Shown: positions 17,831 to 28,708, counted from the stretch's first letter. The stretch: DNA of 64,000 nucleotides from Polynucleobacter sp. IMCC 30228 (GCF_021395205.1 NZ_JAJVCS010000002.1:248001-312000); one strand, 5' to 3'. Numbers and translations: made by a program. The notes: a model not told the origin generated them from the letters alone.

Positions 17831-17862
17831 TGCAGATCAATGAATAACAGCAAAGGAAAGAT

Positions 17863-18648
17863 ATGGATTACGGAATTCAAGGTAAGGTAGCCTTAGTCTT
17901 GGCCTCTAGTCGGGGCTTGGGTCAGGCGATGGCAGTATCTTTAGCGCGTGAAGGTGTCAAAGTCGCCGTTACGGGGCGTAATCCCGAGGGTTTAAATACT
18001 ACCGTTGAGATGATTAAAGCATTCGGTGGCACAGCGTTGCCAATCCCTTGGGATTTATCTGAGTTAGGCGCAATTGATCCTAATGTGAGTCTGGTCGAGC
18101 AGCAATTGGGGTCGATAGATATTTTGATTAATAACACTGGTGGCCCACCGCCGACGCCTGCAGCTGGCCAAGACCCAAAATTATGGGAAAAAAGTTTTCA
18201 TGATATGGTCCTATCCTTAATTAGTATTACTGATCGTGTTTTGCCTGGTATGCGCGAACGCCGTTGGGGTCGCATTATTACTAGCACGACGTCGGGAGCA
18301 ATTGCACCGATTCGTAATTTAGCGATTTCAAATACGCTGCGGGCAGGCTTATCGGCTTGGTCCAAAACCTTAGCGAATGAAGTTGCAGGCGAAGGTATTA
18401 CTGCTAACATTATCATGCCAGGGCGGGTTGCGACAGATCGATTAAGGCAGCTTGATGAGGCGCGCTCGAAGCGCGAAAATATGACTTATGAAGCTGTTGT
18501 TGAGGCAAGCCTTAAGCTGATTCCCGCCGGACGTTATGGCGACCCTAAAGAATACGGTGATACAGCTGCATTTTTAGCTAGTATGAGCGCTGCATACATT
18601 ACTGGCTCAGTTATTCGGGTTGATGGTGGACAAGTTCAGGGCATTTGA
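17863..18648 (+). CDS. SDR-family oxidoreductase with non-canonical active site
   Basis: 261 residues. The Rossmann signature is changed slightly (ASSRGLGQAMA, 14-24), and INNTGG (90-94) replaces NNAG. The usual YxxxK catalytic pair is absent: where YSASKAA is expected the protein has SNTLRAG (156-162), with Ser in place of Tyr and Arg160 in place of Lys. The same arrangement occurs in a subgroup annotated as FabG-like SDRs. C-terminal IMPGRVATDRL and GSVIRVDGG are typical. It follows the Bug gene by 32 bases and has a good GGAAAG ribosome site, suggesting a Bug-SDR catabolic pair. Confidence 0.87.
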   Translation: MDYGIQGKVALVLASSRGLGQAMAVSLAREGVKVAVTGRNPEGLNTTVEMIKAFGGTALPIPWDLSELGAIDPNVSLVEQQLGSIDILINNTGGPPPTPAAGQDPKLWEKSFHDMVLSLISITDRVLPGMRERRWGRIITSTTSGAIAPIRNLAISNTLRAGLSAWSKTLANEVAGEGITANIIMPGRVATDRLRQLDEARSKRENMTYEAVVEASLKLIPAGRYGDPKEYGDTAAFLASMSAAYITGSVIRVDGGQVQGI

Positions 18649-21179
18649 TTTATTACGCTAAAGGTCTGGTCTTTTTGTTTAATTCAGTTGTGCTCAGCCA
18701 CCTTCGGCGTGATCTACGTTCTACTGAGCTGCTCTATTTATTAGTAGCGCTCATTATTTCGGTTACGGCATTATCCAGCGTGGGGTTTTTAGCCGATCGC
18801 TTACAACGGGCATTTCAATTTGATGCACGGCAATTAATCGCTGGCGATTTATTAATTGTTTCTGATCGACCCATTACCGAGACTTTTCTTGCTGAAGCCA
18901 AGCGACGAGATATTCGTGTTGCCACTACAGTTGTATTTCCTAGTATGGCTAATTCAGCCAAGCAAGCCAAGTTAGTATCTTTAAAGGCGGTGAGTGATAC
19001 CTATCCTTTACGTGGTAATTTACAACTAGCTGAAAGTACTACTGAGCTAATCGGCGGCCCAAAAGTAGGTACAGTGTGGATCGATGCAGCCGCTGCTATT
19101 GCCCTCAATACCCAAGTAGGTGAGCAGCTTAAGCTAGGTGAGCGGCAATTTTTAATTAGCGGGGTGTTGGTTCGAGAATTAGATCGGGGTGCAGGTTTTA
19201 TGAATTTTGCGCCACGGGTCATGATGCCTTTAATCGATTTAAATTCAACGGGCTTAATTGGCTTAGGCAGCAGGGTTACGTATCGAGCCCTATTTGCTGG
19301 TAGCGATGCAGCAATTCAAGCCTATGAAGCTTGGGTGCGACAACAAATAGCGTCCAACGGCCTGCGGGGTATTCAAGTCGAAAATTTGGAAACAGCGCAA
19401 CCGACGATGCGTAAAACTTTAGAGCGGGCCGAGCAATTTCTCACTCTCATGGCTTTATTAACTGCATTGATTGCAGCAGTAGCAATAGCCTTAGCAGCTC
19501 GCCGTTATGTATTAAAGCAGGCTGATGCTTATGCCATTTTGAAATGTTTTGGTGCGACTCAGCGTGATTTAATCTGGCGTCAATTACATCTTCTACTGTA
19601 TTTAGTTGGTGGCGCTTGTTTTATTGGTGCGGGCTTAGCGTGGTTAGTGCAAGAAGGTTTGGTGTGGTTTTTAGGTGGTCTACTATTAGCCAGCCTGCCT
19701 GCACCATCAATTTGGCCAGTGGTGTGGAGTATTTTGTGGGCTGTATTACTGCTCTTTGGTTTTGCCGCTTATCCATTACTTACGCTGACAGCGGTCTCGC
19801 CAATTCGGTTAATTCGCCGTGAATTAGGTGCGCTACCGATTGCCGCACGTTGGTCGACCATCATCAGTATCGCAACTTGTTTAGCAATGATTTTTTGGGC
19901 AGCGCGTGATTGGAAGCTGGCAGGGTGGGTGAGCCTCAGTTTTGCTGGTGCCATTCTCATTTTTGTAGTGCTTATTTGGCTAATATTGCGCGGTTTAAAA
20001 AAATGGAGTGATTCCAAGCAATTTTCGCTGCGTGGTAGCTCGGCCTTTGCATTACGCTTTGCTTTAGCTGCCTTAACTCGGCGGAGTAGTTTTACGATTA
20101 TGCAAATTTGCGCCTTAGCGATTGCGTTAATGGCAATGCTCTTAATTATTGTTTTACGGCAAGATTTGTTGCCTGCATGGCAGGGATCGGTGCCAGCCAA
20201 TTCGCCCAACCGCTTTGTGATTAACATTCAAAATGATCAACGCCTTGCGGTTGCTGAAGATTTATCGTTGGCTGGTATTCGTGCTGCGCCGCTATATCCA
20301 ATGGTGCGTGGTCGCTTAATTGATATCAATGGGAAGTCGGTAATCCCAAGTGATTACAAAGATGAAAATGCAAAGCGTTTAGTTGATCGTGAATTTAATC
20401 TTTCTTATACTGATACCTTGCCCCTTGGCAATCGCTTAATCGCAGGCGAATGGTTTAGTTCGGATGCAGCCCAAATCTCCCTCGAGAGTGGCATTGCTAA
20501 AACCCTAGGCCTAAAGTTAGGTGACGTACTTAGCTTTGAAATTGCCGGTCAAATTGTTTCGGCCAAAATTACTTCATTACGTAAACTAGACTGGAGCTCA
20601 ATGCGGGTGAATTTCTTTGTCCTTATGCCGCCTCGGACTTTACAAAATTTACCCCAGTCGTGGATTACCTCATTTTATCAGCCTCCGACACAAGCAAACC
20701 TCGATTTGCAGTTAAGTCAAAAATATCCAAACCTGACTGTCGTTGATGTAGGCTTGTCACTTAAACAAATTCAAGATGTCATCGAGCGTTTAACTTCAGC
20801 CCTAAGCATTCTCTTTTTGTTTGCTATCGTTGCGGCTATTTTGGTCTTGTTTGCTGCCATTGCAGCGACACAAGAAGAGCGTTTTCGCGATGCCGCTCTG
20901 TTAAAAGCATTAGGTACTTCGCGGGGCTTGCTAGCGCAAATTGCTGCGCTAGAGTTAGTCGTGATTGGCGGCTTGGCAGGATTATTAGGTGGTTTGGCGG
21001 CTTCTGCTGCAGCTTGGGCCTTAGGGCGCTATGTGATGGAGCTTGAGTTTTATGCTTTTTTTCAACCCCTCATCTTTGGTTTGCTGATGGGTTTAGTAGC
21101 TTGTGCTTTGGCGGGCTATCGTTTTTATCGCAAAATTCAAGTAACCACTGCAGTCAATTGCCTGAGAGAGGCAATGTAA
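18645..21179 (+). CDS. FtsX-like ABC transporter permease (YbbP-type)
   Basis: 844 residues from TTG 18645, which overlaps the SDR stop (TTGA); a GTG at 18690 is an alternative. Architecture: one N-terminal helix, a periplasmic domain (RQLIAGDLLIVSDRP...), then two FtsX modules: helices around 265-365 and the C-terminal set around 710-840, with a second periplasmic domain between. It resembles E. coli YbbP, the permease of YbbAP-type transporters implicated in export or release of envelope material. No cognate ATPase lies next to it in this window. Converges on the RDD gene. Confidence 0.85.
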   Translation: MIYYAKGLVFLFNSVVLSHLRRDLRSTELLYLLVALIISVTALSSVGFLADRLQRAFQFDARQLIAGDLLIVSDRPITETFLAEAKRRDIRVATTVVFPSMANSAKQAKLVSLKAVSDTYPLRGNLQLAESTTELIGGPKVGTVWIDAAAAIALNTQVGEQLKLGERQFLISGVLVRELDRGAGFMNFAPRVMMPLIDLNSTGLIGLGSRVTYRALFAGSDAAIQAYEAWVRQQIASNGLRGIQVENLETAQPTMRKTLERAEQFLTLMALLTALIAAVAIALAARRYVLKQADAYAILKCFGATQRDLIWRQLHLLLYLVGGACFIGAGLAWLVQEGLVWFLGGLLLASLPAPSIWPVVWSILWAVLLLFGFAAYPLLTLTAVSPIRLIRRELGALPIAARWSTIISIATCLAMIFWAARDWKLAGWVSLSFAGAILIFVVLIWLILRGLKKWSDSKQFSLRGSSAFALRFALAALTRRSSFTIMQICALAIALMAMLLIIVLRQDLLPAWQGSVPANSPNRFVINIQNDQRLAVAEDLSLAGIRAAPLYPMVRGRLIDINGKSVIPSDYKDENAKRLVDREFNLSYTDTLPLGNRLIAGEWFSSDAAQISLESGIAKTLGLKLGDVLSFEIAGQIVSAKITSLRKLDWSSMRVNFFVLMPPRTLQNLPQSWITSFYQPPTQANLDLQLSQKYPNLTVVDVGLSLKQIQDVIERLTSALSILFLFAIVAAILVLFAAIAATQEERFRDAALLKALGTSRGLLAQIAALELVVIGGLAGLLGGLAASAAAWALGRYVMELEFYAFFQPLIFGLLMGLVACALAGYRFYRKIQVTTAVNCLREAM

Positions 21180-21206
21180 GATAAAGGTAGTGAAACTCGA
21201 TAATGT

Positions 21207-21734
21207 TTAGCGCTTTTGGCGTGGCAATTGCACCAGCTTAGTTTGAGCAAAGCGATCTGGCCAGCTTTGGCGACTTGTGTCTGAACGGCGATCGAGAAAA
21301 ATACTCAGCGGTGAAAATAGTAGCGCCACCACAAATAATAATTCAATAATTTGCCATTGTTGAAAGTGAAAGATGCCCTGTAAGACTATGCAGGGAAGCA
21401 ACCACAGAGAGCCATAAATATAGCGCGAGATTGCCCGCCGCCGAGAAAGGATTTGGTCTGAATTAGAAAGCAATTGAATTTGCCAAGTTTGCATGGCTAG
21501 CGTTTGACCAGTTCGGGTCCAGTACCAAACAAAATACAGACCTAATACACCATATAAATAAAAAAAAGTAAGCCAACTGGGTAGTGTAATTTGAAAGAGC
21601 ATGCCTAAAGCTAAATTGGGCAGTAAAAATGTTAGTGCAACGACCCCGAGCAAGACTAATTGCTCGTAGAGATTGCAGGCTACACGGCGCCAAAAACCGG
21701 GCGCGGGTAAGCGGTTAATTGCTGCTTGACTCAT
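21207..21734 (-). CDS. RDD family membrane protein
   Basis: 175 residues with four predicted membrane segments. The RDD family hallmark Arg near the first helix (PGFWRRVACNLYEQLVLLGVVAL) and Asp near the last (FLDRRSDTSRQSWPDRFAQTKLV) are visible; the family is named for these residues. Function is not established; transport or stress roles have been proposed for relatives. It is the last gene of the minus-strand sigma/DUF3619/DUF3106/RDD cluster, with eight bases after the DUF3106 stop. Confidence 0.88.
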   Translation of the reverse strand: MSQAAINRLPAPGFWRRVACNLYEQLVLLGVVALTFLLPNLALGMLFQITLPSWLTFFYLYGVLGLYFVWYWTRTGQTLAMQTWQIQLLSNSDQILSRRRAISRYIYGSLWLLPCIVLQGIFHFQQWQIIELLFVVALLFSPLSIFLDRRSDTSRQSWPDRFAQTKLVQLPRQKR

Positions 21735-21742
21735 CGCAGAAC

Positions 21743-22354
21743 TTATTTATTAGCTGGATAAGTTTGCAAGCTGGGGGAGGTAGCCGTGCTAGGTTTTTTT
21801 TGGCTATTTTCGCGTGCTGCGAGTTTTTGTTTTTCTTCATCAGGTAATTGTTGATACGCTTGCCAGGCCTCATTTTTTTTATCGTTAGGAAACTTGAGAC
21901 TACTTAAATAATTTTCACGGGCTAAGCGACGATCTTTTTGAGATAACTTGGCCCACTCGAGCATTCGGGCTTGTAATCGCTCTTGTTCTGCAGCACCTAT
22001 TTTAGGATATAGGTTGGCTAACTTAGCCCATTTTTGCCGACTTTCGTTGGTCATTGAGGGCCAGTCACCCTCTAAGGGCGCAAGAATTTGTTGTTGCGCA
22101 GGATTTAAGCTCGCCCAATTACTAATGGGTTTTTTATCACCAGTATTCGCGCTGGTTTTGCCATGGGGTGCAATTGGCGTAACTAGCGGAGGTGTTAAGG
22201 CATTCGTTACTGGTTGGTTAGTGGTTTCAGTCGGCACCTCATTGCTCACGGCAGATTGTGCCCATACTTGCGGGGCGAGTAGACCAAGAACTAGATTGGC
22301 GTTCATGAGTAAGCCAATACTAAAGATCAAGCTGAGGCGCTGCGGATTCAACAT
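21743..22354 (-). CDS. DUF3106 domain protein (exported)
   Basis: 203 residues. Signal peptide ending near QVWAQS, a proline/threonine-rich linker, then the DUF3106 repeats NWASLNPAQQQILAPLEGDWP, RQKWAKLANLYPK and ERLQARMLEWAKLS. The Trp-spaced helices recall periplasmic sensor or chaperone proteins such as CpxP/RsrA-linked helical proteins, but the biochemical role is unknown. Its conserved place behind an ECF sigma factor and DUF3619 suggests a part in that regulatory unit. The tail is rich in Lys and Ser. Confidence 0.85.
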   Translation of the reverse strand: MLNPQRLSLIFSIGLLMNANLVLGLLAPQVWAQSAVSNEVPTETTNQPVTNALTPPLVTPIAPHGKTSANTGDKKPISNWASLNPAQQQILAPLEGDWPSMTNESRQKWAKLANLYPKIGAAEQERLQARMLEWAKLSQKDRRLARENYLSSLKFPNDKKNEAWQAYQQLPDEEKQKLAARENSQKKPSTATSPSLQTYPANK

Positions 22355-22380
22355 CGCTATGGGTGGATTGAAGTATCGAT

Positions 22381-22935
22381 TCAGGAGGGAGAGGCAGCGT
22401 TTGCTGCGGCGGGCTCAAGACTATCGGGACTCAGTTCGTGACTCAGGTCACGATGCGCTTTTAAAAACGCTAAAAAACCGCTATCGGCATAAGCGTTGGG
22501 GGGCACATCATCGGTGAGAATTGCTGCATCTAGAACAGCAAGGTCTTGCAAGCGCGATTCTTGTTGCCAATCGGTAATCGCCATCAAACCAAAAATAACC
22601 GCTGCGCTAGCGGCAAGCCACATCAGCATGTTAAATATGGGGCCGTGCTTAGCATCGCCACTGAGTTGGCTTCCCGTTTGACCGCCAAAAGCAGGTGCAA
22701 AGCTACGCTGCCAGAAAAACGGCGTAGGGGTTTTTTGCGCGCGTAGCGCGTGCAGTCTTGCCTCGTCTAGACGATGACGAATTTTTGGCACAAGTTGTTG
22801 CGCACCTTGCTGCAAAAGAGCCATTGCGCTCTGGGCAAATTGTGCCTCTTCGGTCGGTGTAAGGCCCGCGGTTTGGCTTTGCCCGCCTGATTGAGTGGGT
22901 CGAGAAGATTGGGTTGGTGCGGTAGGGCGGTTCAC
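22381..22935 (-). CDS. DUF3619 domain protein, possible anti-sigma factor
   Basis: 184 residues. A Gln/Thr/Pro-rich N-terminus, then a helical region LLQQGAQQLVPKIRHRLDEARLHALRAQK, one membrane helix (MLMWLAASAAVIFGLMAI, about 111-128), and a periplasmic C-terminus with FLAFLKAHRDLSHELSPD. The start overlaps the sigma-factor stop by four bases. Membrane topology and coupling to an ECF sigma gene are what is expected of an anti-sigma factor, though no classical zinc motif (HxxxCxxC) is visible, so that role is inference. Confidence 0.82.
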   Translation of the reverse strand: MNRPTAPTQSSRPTQSGGQSQTAGLTPTEEAQFAQSAMALLQQGAQQLVPKIRHRLDEARLHALRAQKTPTPFFWQRSFAPAFGGQTGSQLSGDAKHGPIFNMLMWLAASAAVIFGLMAITDWQQESRLQDLAVLDAAILTDDVPPNAYADSGFLAFLKAHRDLSHELSPDSLEPAAANAASPS

Positions 22936-23501
22936 AGCGAGATTCCTTTGGCTTTTAATGCCTTAGCTAATGCTTGGGTAGCGCGGGAGCAGTGAGTTTT
23001 TACACTACCCTCACTGCATCCCATTGCTAAGGCGGTATCGGTAATACTGAACTCCTCCCAATAACGCATTAGGAAGGCTTCTTGTTGACGACTTGGTAAT
23101 TTTGATATTTCTGCTTCAAGAATAGCAATTAACTGAATTTTCTCGAGTTGCTGTGCACCATCTTGATGAATACTGCTTTCATCGGGCGCAATTAAGTGCT
23201 CTAGCGGGTCGTAATCCTCGTTTTCAAGCTGTTTTTTACCTAAAGCCGAAAACAAGGTAACCCAGGTATTGCGAACCTTTTGGCGTCGAAACCAATCATG
23301 AATGCGGTTCTGTAGAATCCGCGTAAAGATGAGGGGTAGCTCATTAGCGGGGCGGTCGCCATATTTTTCAGCCAGCTTAATCATGGCATCTTGGACAATA
23401 TCTAGGGCTGCATCATCGTCTCGCACGGCATATACCGCCTGCTTAAAGGCGCGTTTATCGATACCACTGAGAAAGTCGGCTAACTGTTGGGGGCTTGCCA
23501 T
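22932..23501 (-). CDS. RNA polymerase ECF-type sigma-70 factor
   Basis: 189 residues. Region 2 includes AVYAVRDDDAALDIVQDAMIKLAEKYGDRPANELPLIFTRILQNRIHDWFRRQ (core binding and -10 recognition), followed by a linker with an acidic EDYDPLEHL, and region 4 with LPSRQQEAFLMRYWEEFSITDTALAMGCSEGSVKTHCSRATQAL, the -35 helix-turn-helix. First gene of the cluster with DUF3619, DUF3106 and RDD. Only 221 bases separate it from the divergent ilvB; TATATC about eight bases before the ATG could be its -10. Confidence 0.92.
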   Translation of the reverse strand: MASPQQLADFLSGIDKRAFKQAVYAVRDDDAALDIVQDAMIKLAEKYGDRPANELPLIFTRILQNRIHDWFRRQKVRNTWVTLFSALGKKQLENEDYDPLEHLIAPDESSIHQDGAQQLEKIQLIAILEAEISKLPSRQQEAFLMRYWEEFSITDTALAMGCSEGSVKTHCSRATQALAKALKAKGISL

Positions 23502-23689
23502 AATGGCTAGATATAAAAGGACGAATTCACGGTTAAATAAGGGTTTTCACCCCCATTCTAGGGTATTGCTTTACAATCTAAGGCTCAGTATTTAAAAACC
23601 ATTCAAGAAGTGGCTTTTATTTTTGCTTTAATTTTAAGCAGCAGCGCCGCCCGAACCAGGTCCAAAAGTCTAGGAAAGGGCTGACTAAA

Positions 23690-23709
23690 CAATTTTTTGC
23701 CGAAAATTG
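23690..23709 (+). promoter_or_regulatory. AT-rich hairpin before the ilvB ribosome site
   Basis: CAATTTT (23690-23696) and AAAATTG (23703-23709) form a perfect 7-bp stem with a TTGCCG loop directly before the ilvB Shine-Dalgarno (AAAGGA). The 221-base gap between the sigma gene and ilvB also holds TACAAT (23572-23577) as a possible -10. Whether the hairpin acts on translation is unknown. Confidence 0.3.
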
Positions 23710-23722
23710 CAAAGGAAATGAA

Positions 23723-25500
23723 ATGAATACCAGCAGCGCAGAATTCTTGGCCTCAAAGGCTAATACCCCCACCGTTTCTCAAAATACTGGCCCCGAAATG
23801 ATTGGCGCCGAAATGCTCGTTCATGCTTTGCATGCTGAGGGCGTTGAGTATGTTTGGGGTTATCCCGGTGGTGCGGTCCTCTTTATTTATGATGAAATCT
23901 TTAAACAAGATAAGTTTGAACACATTTTGGTGCGCCATGAGCAAGCAGCAGTGCATGCTGCCGATGGCTATGCGCGTGCGACTGGTAAGGTTGGTGTTGC
24001 CTTAGTTACTTCGGGCCCTGGCGTAACTAATGCTGTTACCGGTATTGCTACAGCGTATACCGATTCAATTCCCATGGTGATTATTTCTGGCAACGTACCT
24101 ACTTATGCGATTGGTGAAGATGCGTTTCAAGAGGCGGATACCGTTGGTATTACGCGGCCAATCGTTAAGCATAATTTTTTAGTTAAGGACGTTAAGGATT
24201 TAGCTTTAACCTTGAAAAAAGCCTTTCATATCGCTCAAACTGGGCGTCCTGGTCCTGTTTTGGTTGATATACCCAAAGACGTTTCGGCAGCGAAGGCCCC
24301 GTTTTACTATCCTGCTGAGTTAACAATGCGGTCTTATAACCCAGTGGTAAAGGGTCATAGCGGGCAAATTCGTAAGGCTGTAGCCTTGCTGCAGCAAGCT
24401 GAACGTCCTTATATTTATACTGGCGGCGGCATCATTTTAGGCAATGCAGCGCCGGAATTAAAAGCCTTTGCTGATTTATTAGGTTACCCCGTCACTAATA
24501 CATTGATGGGTTTGGGCGGCTTTCCTGGTACGAGCCCCCAATTTTTGGGCATGCTCGGTATGCATGGAACGTATGAAGCGAATATGGCCATGCAACATAG
24601 CGATGTCTTAATTGCGATTGGTGCACGCTTTGACGACCGCGTTATTGGTAATCCCGAACATTTTGCCAGTCATCCGCGCAAAATTATTCATATTGATATT
24701 GATCCATCCGTCATTTCGAAGCGGGTTAAGGTAGATGTACCCATTGTTGGCGATCTCAAAGAGGTATTGGTCGAGATGACCGCGCAATTGCAGGCCGCTG
24801 GCCCATTAAAAAATGATACTAAGCTCGCCGCATGGTGGCAACAAATTAATGAGTGGCGTAAGAAAGATTGTCTTAAATATGATCGCGACTCACAAATTGT
24901 TAAGCCACAGTATGTCGTTGAGAAGTTATTTGAATTGACTGGAGGCGATGCCTTTATTTGCTCCGACGTTGGCCAGCATCAAATGTGGGCAGCACAGTTT
25001 TATAAATTTGATCAACCCCGACGCTGGATCAATTCAGGAGGCCTAGGCACGATGGGGGTTGGTTTGCCTTATGCCATGGGGATTAAAAAAGCCTTTCCTG
25101 ATAAAGATGTCTTCACTATTACGGGTGAGGGCTCGATTCAAATGTGTATTCAAGAATTGTCGACTTGCAAGCAATACAACACACCAGTCAAAATTGTTTC
25201 ATTAAACAATCGCTACTTGGGTATGGTACGGCAGTGGCAAGAACTCACCTATAACCGCCGCTATTCCAGTTCTTACATGGATTCCTTGCCAGACTTTGTG
25301 AAGTTAGCGGAAGCCTTTGGTCACGTCGGCATGTTAATTGAAAAGAAAGCCGATGTTGAGCCTGCTTTAAAAGAAGCTATTCGCCTTAAAGATCGCACAG
25401 TTTTTATGGATTTTCAAACCGATCCAGAAGAAAACGTCTGGCCGATGGTGCAGTCGGGCAAAGGCATTACTGAAATGCTGTTAGGTAGCGAGGAGTTGTA

Positions 25501-25501
<1 letters not shown>
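23723..25501 (+). CDS. ilvB: Acetolactate synthase, biosynthetic large subunit
   Basis: 592 residues. Condenses two pyruvates, or pyruvate with 2-oxobutyrate, using thiamine diphosphate: first common step of valine, leucine and isoleucine synthesis. The catalytic Glu lies in VRHEQAAVHAADGYARATG; the TPP/Mg site is TGEGSIQMCIQELSTC...SLNN. A ~25-residue N-terminal tail precedes the enzyme. Good ribosome site AAAGGAA. The stop and the ilvH start share one base (TAATG). First gene of ilvB-ilvH-ilvC-psd-pssA. Confidence 0.97.
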
Positions 25502-27062
<1,561 letters not shown>

Positions 27063-27082
27063 GTGGATATAGGCCAGTTTCG

Positions 27083-27733
27083 ATGATGTATCCCCATCCC
27101 CTTATTGCTAAAGAAGGCTGGCCTTATTTAATTGGTTTGGCGATCGTTATTTTGATCGTGCAGCATTTTGGCGGTTTATTGTGGTCGTGGCCGCTGTGGC
27201 TCATTTTCTTTTTTGTCTTGCAGTTTTTTCGTGACCCACAGCGTATTGCTCCATTAGGTCGCGATTTAGTAGTGTCGCCTGCTGACGGCCGAATTGTTGC
27301 GGTTGAGGTGTGTAATGACCCCTATGCTGATCGCGAGGCATTAAAAATGAGTGTCTTTATGAATGTTTTTAATGTGCACTCGAACCGAATTGCAGTGACG
27401 GGGCATATACGTAGCATTCAATATTTTCCGGGCTCGTTTGTGAATGCCGATTTGGACAAAGCCTCTACGCAGAATGAACGCAATGCTGTAGTAATTGAGG
27501 CTAACAGCCAAATCATTACTTTAGTGCAGGTAGCAGGGCTCATTGCACGGCGCATTTTATGTTATGTGCATGTTGGCGACCGCGTAAAAAGGGGTGAGCG
27601 CTATGGTTTCATTCGCTTTGGTTCGCGGGTTGATGTGTACTTACCTCTAACCGCTGAGCCATTAGTGAGTGTGGGCGATATTGTTTTTGCGACTAAAACT
27701 GCGCTAGCGCGTTTACCGGGTTTAGATACGTAA
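27083..27733 (+). CDS. psd: Phosphatidylserine decarboxylase (short, PSD-B-like type)
   Basis: 216 residues, the short form found in many betaproteobacteria. Decarboxylates phosphatidylserine to phosphatidylethanolamine. One or two N-terminal membrane segments ([32 protein letters not shown]), then [11 protein letters not shown] and [19 protein letters not shown]. Self-cleavage between Gly180 and Ser181 in [12 protein letters not shown] would make the pyruvoyl cofactor. Its stop overlaps the pssA start by one base, so consecutive steps of the same lipid pathway are coupled. It sits between ilvC and leuA, a conserved Burkholderiales arrangement. Confidence 0.95.
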   Translation: MMYPHPLIAKEGWPYLIGLAIVILIVQHFGGLLWSWPLWLIFFFVLQFFRDPQRIAPLGRDLVVSPADGRIVAVEVCNDPYADREALKMSVFMNVFNVHSNRIAVTGHIRSIQYFPGSFVNADLDKASTQNERNAVVIEANSQIITLVQVAGLIARRILCYVHVGDRVKRGERYGFIRFGSRVDVYLPLTAEPLVSVGDIVFATKTALARLPGLDT

Positions 27734-28602
27734 TGCCATTTCGTCGCCGTTTACGATTCGATCGTAGCCGTTTAAAGCGCCAGCGTACTTTAGGTCGCGA
27801 AGGCGATGCTTGGAATGGAGATACGCATAGCGCGGCCGACGATCATCCTGATTTTGAGGTTGAGCAAGAAATTGAATTGAAGCCTCGCCTGCGTAGCAAG
27901 GGAATTTATTTGTTACCTAATGCGTTTACAACCGCTGCTTTATTTTGTGGTTTCTTTGCGATCGTGAATGGCATGAACCACCAATTTGAAACTGCGGCAA
28001 TTGCAATTTTCGCAGCCTTAGTTTTAGATGGCATGGACGGTCGGGTAGCAAGGATGACCAATACCCAAAGCGCTTTTGGTGAGCAATATGATTCTTTATC
28101 TGACATGGTTTCATTTGGCGTTGCGCCGGCTTTGGTGGCGTACGAGTGGGTTTTAAAAGATTTAGGTAAATGGGGCTGGTTAGCTGCCTTTACTTATTGT
28201 GCTGGTGCAGCCTTACGACTAGCACGTTTCAATATTAATACCGGCGTCGTTGATAAGAAATTTTTTCAAGGCCTGCCAAGCCCAGCCGCCGCCGCTTTAT
28301 TAGCAGGCTTTATTTGGTTGGCTGATGACAATAAGTTGCCCGTTAAAGATTACGCCATTCCTTGGGTGACTTTCTTTATAACGGTTTATGCTGGTTTAAC
28401 GATGGTTTCTAATGGCTACTTTTATAGCGGCAAAGCCTTAGATGTGCGCTACCGCGTGCCATTTTGGGTTATGGTCTTGCTAATTCTGGGTTTTGTGCTG
28501 ATTTCATCAAACCCCCCGGTGACCTTATTTGCTGTTTTTGTTGCCTATTCAGTCTCAGGATATGTCATTTGGGCTTGGCGTCGCTTTGCCGCTAAAGGCT
28601 AA
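27733..28602 (+). CDS. pssA: CDP-diacylglycerol-serine O-phosphatidyltransferase
   Basis: 289 residues. Makes phosphatidylserine from CDP-diacylglycerol and serine at the inner membrane. The CDP-alcohol transferase motif D-G-x2-A-R-x8-G-x3-D-x3-D is fully present (Asp102, Gly103, Ala106, Arg107, Gly116, Asp120, Asp124). About eight membrane segments follow. The first ~55 residues form a charged extension (Arg-rich start, then acidic) absent from minimal homologues. Ends 28 bases before the leu leader ORF. Confidence 0.95.
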   Translation: MPFRRRLRFDRSRLKRQRTLGREGDAWNGDTHSAADDHPDFEVEQEIELKPRLRSKGIYLLPNAFTTAALFCGFFAIVNGMNHQFETAAIAIFAALVLDGMDGRVARMTNTQSAFGEQYDSLSDMVSFGVAPALVAYEWVLKDLGKWGWLAAFTYCAGAALRLARFNINTGVVDKKFFQGLPSPAAAALLAGFIWLADDNKLPVKDYAIPWVTFFITVYAGLTMVSNGYFYSGKALDVRYRVPFWVMVLLILGFVLISSNPPVTLFAVFVAYSVSGYVIWAWRRFAAKG

Positions 28603-28618
28603 GTAAACTAATTTGATG

Positions 28619-28624
28619 TATAGT
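28619..28624 (+). promoter_or_regulatory. Putative -10 element for the leuA leader
   Basis: TATAGT followed by six bases and the leader ATG at 28631, the same spacing as at the STAS-mlaE gene. No clear -35 and no Shine-Dalgarno. Read-through from pssA is an alternative way to transcribe the leader. Confidence 0.35.
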
Positions 28625-28630
28625 TTATCT

Positions 28631-28708
28631 ATGTTGATGAATTTAACCCCTAATTTAGCCCTGCTTCTATTAGCACTAAGCCTAGCGCTTGGGGCGGGTA
28701 AGCCTTGA
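28631..28708 (+). CDS. leuL: Leucine-rich leader peptide upstream of leuA
   Basis: 25 codons: MLMNLTPNLALLLLALSLAL followed by GAGKP and TGA. Ten of 25 residues are Leu, including four in a row (CTG CTT CTA TTA, 28661-28672) and rare-looking CTA codons. It lies in the pssA-leuA gap, ends before a Rho-independent terminator, and immediately precedes a leucine biosynthesis gene, as do leuL peptides of enterobacteria. Translation rate over the Leu run would sense charged tRNA-Leu. No ribosome site is visible; a -10 hexamer six bases before the ATG suggests a leaderless start. Sequence evidence is strong, function is inferred. Confidence 0.7.
   Translation: MLMNLTPNLALLLLALSLALGAGKP

Noticed and set aside
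25120-25145. GEG in place of GDG in the IlvB thiamine motif
   Set aside because: TGEGSIQM is, as far as I recall, usual in proteobacterial acetolactate synthases, so not a defect.
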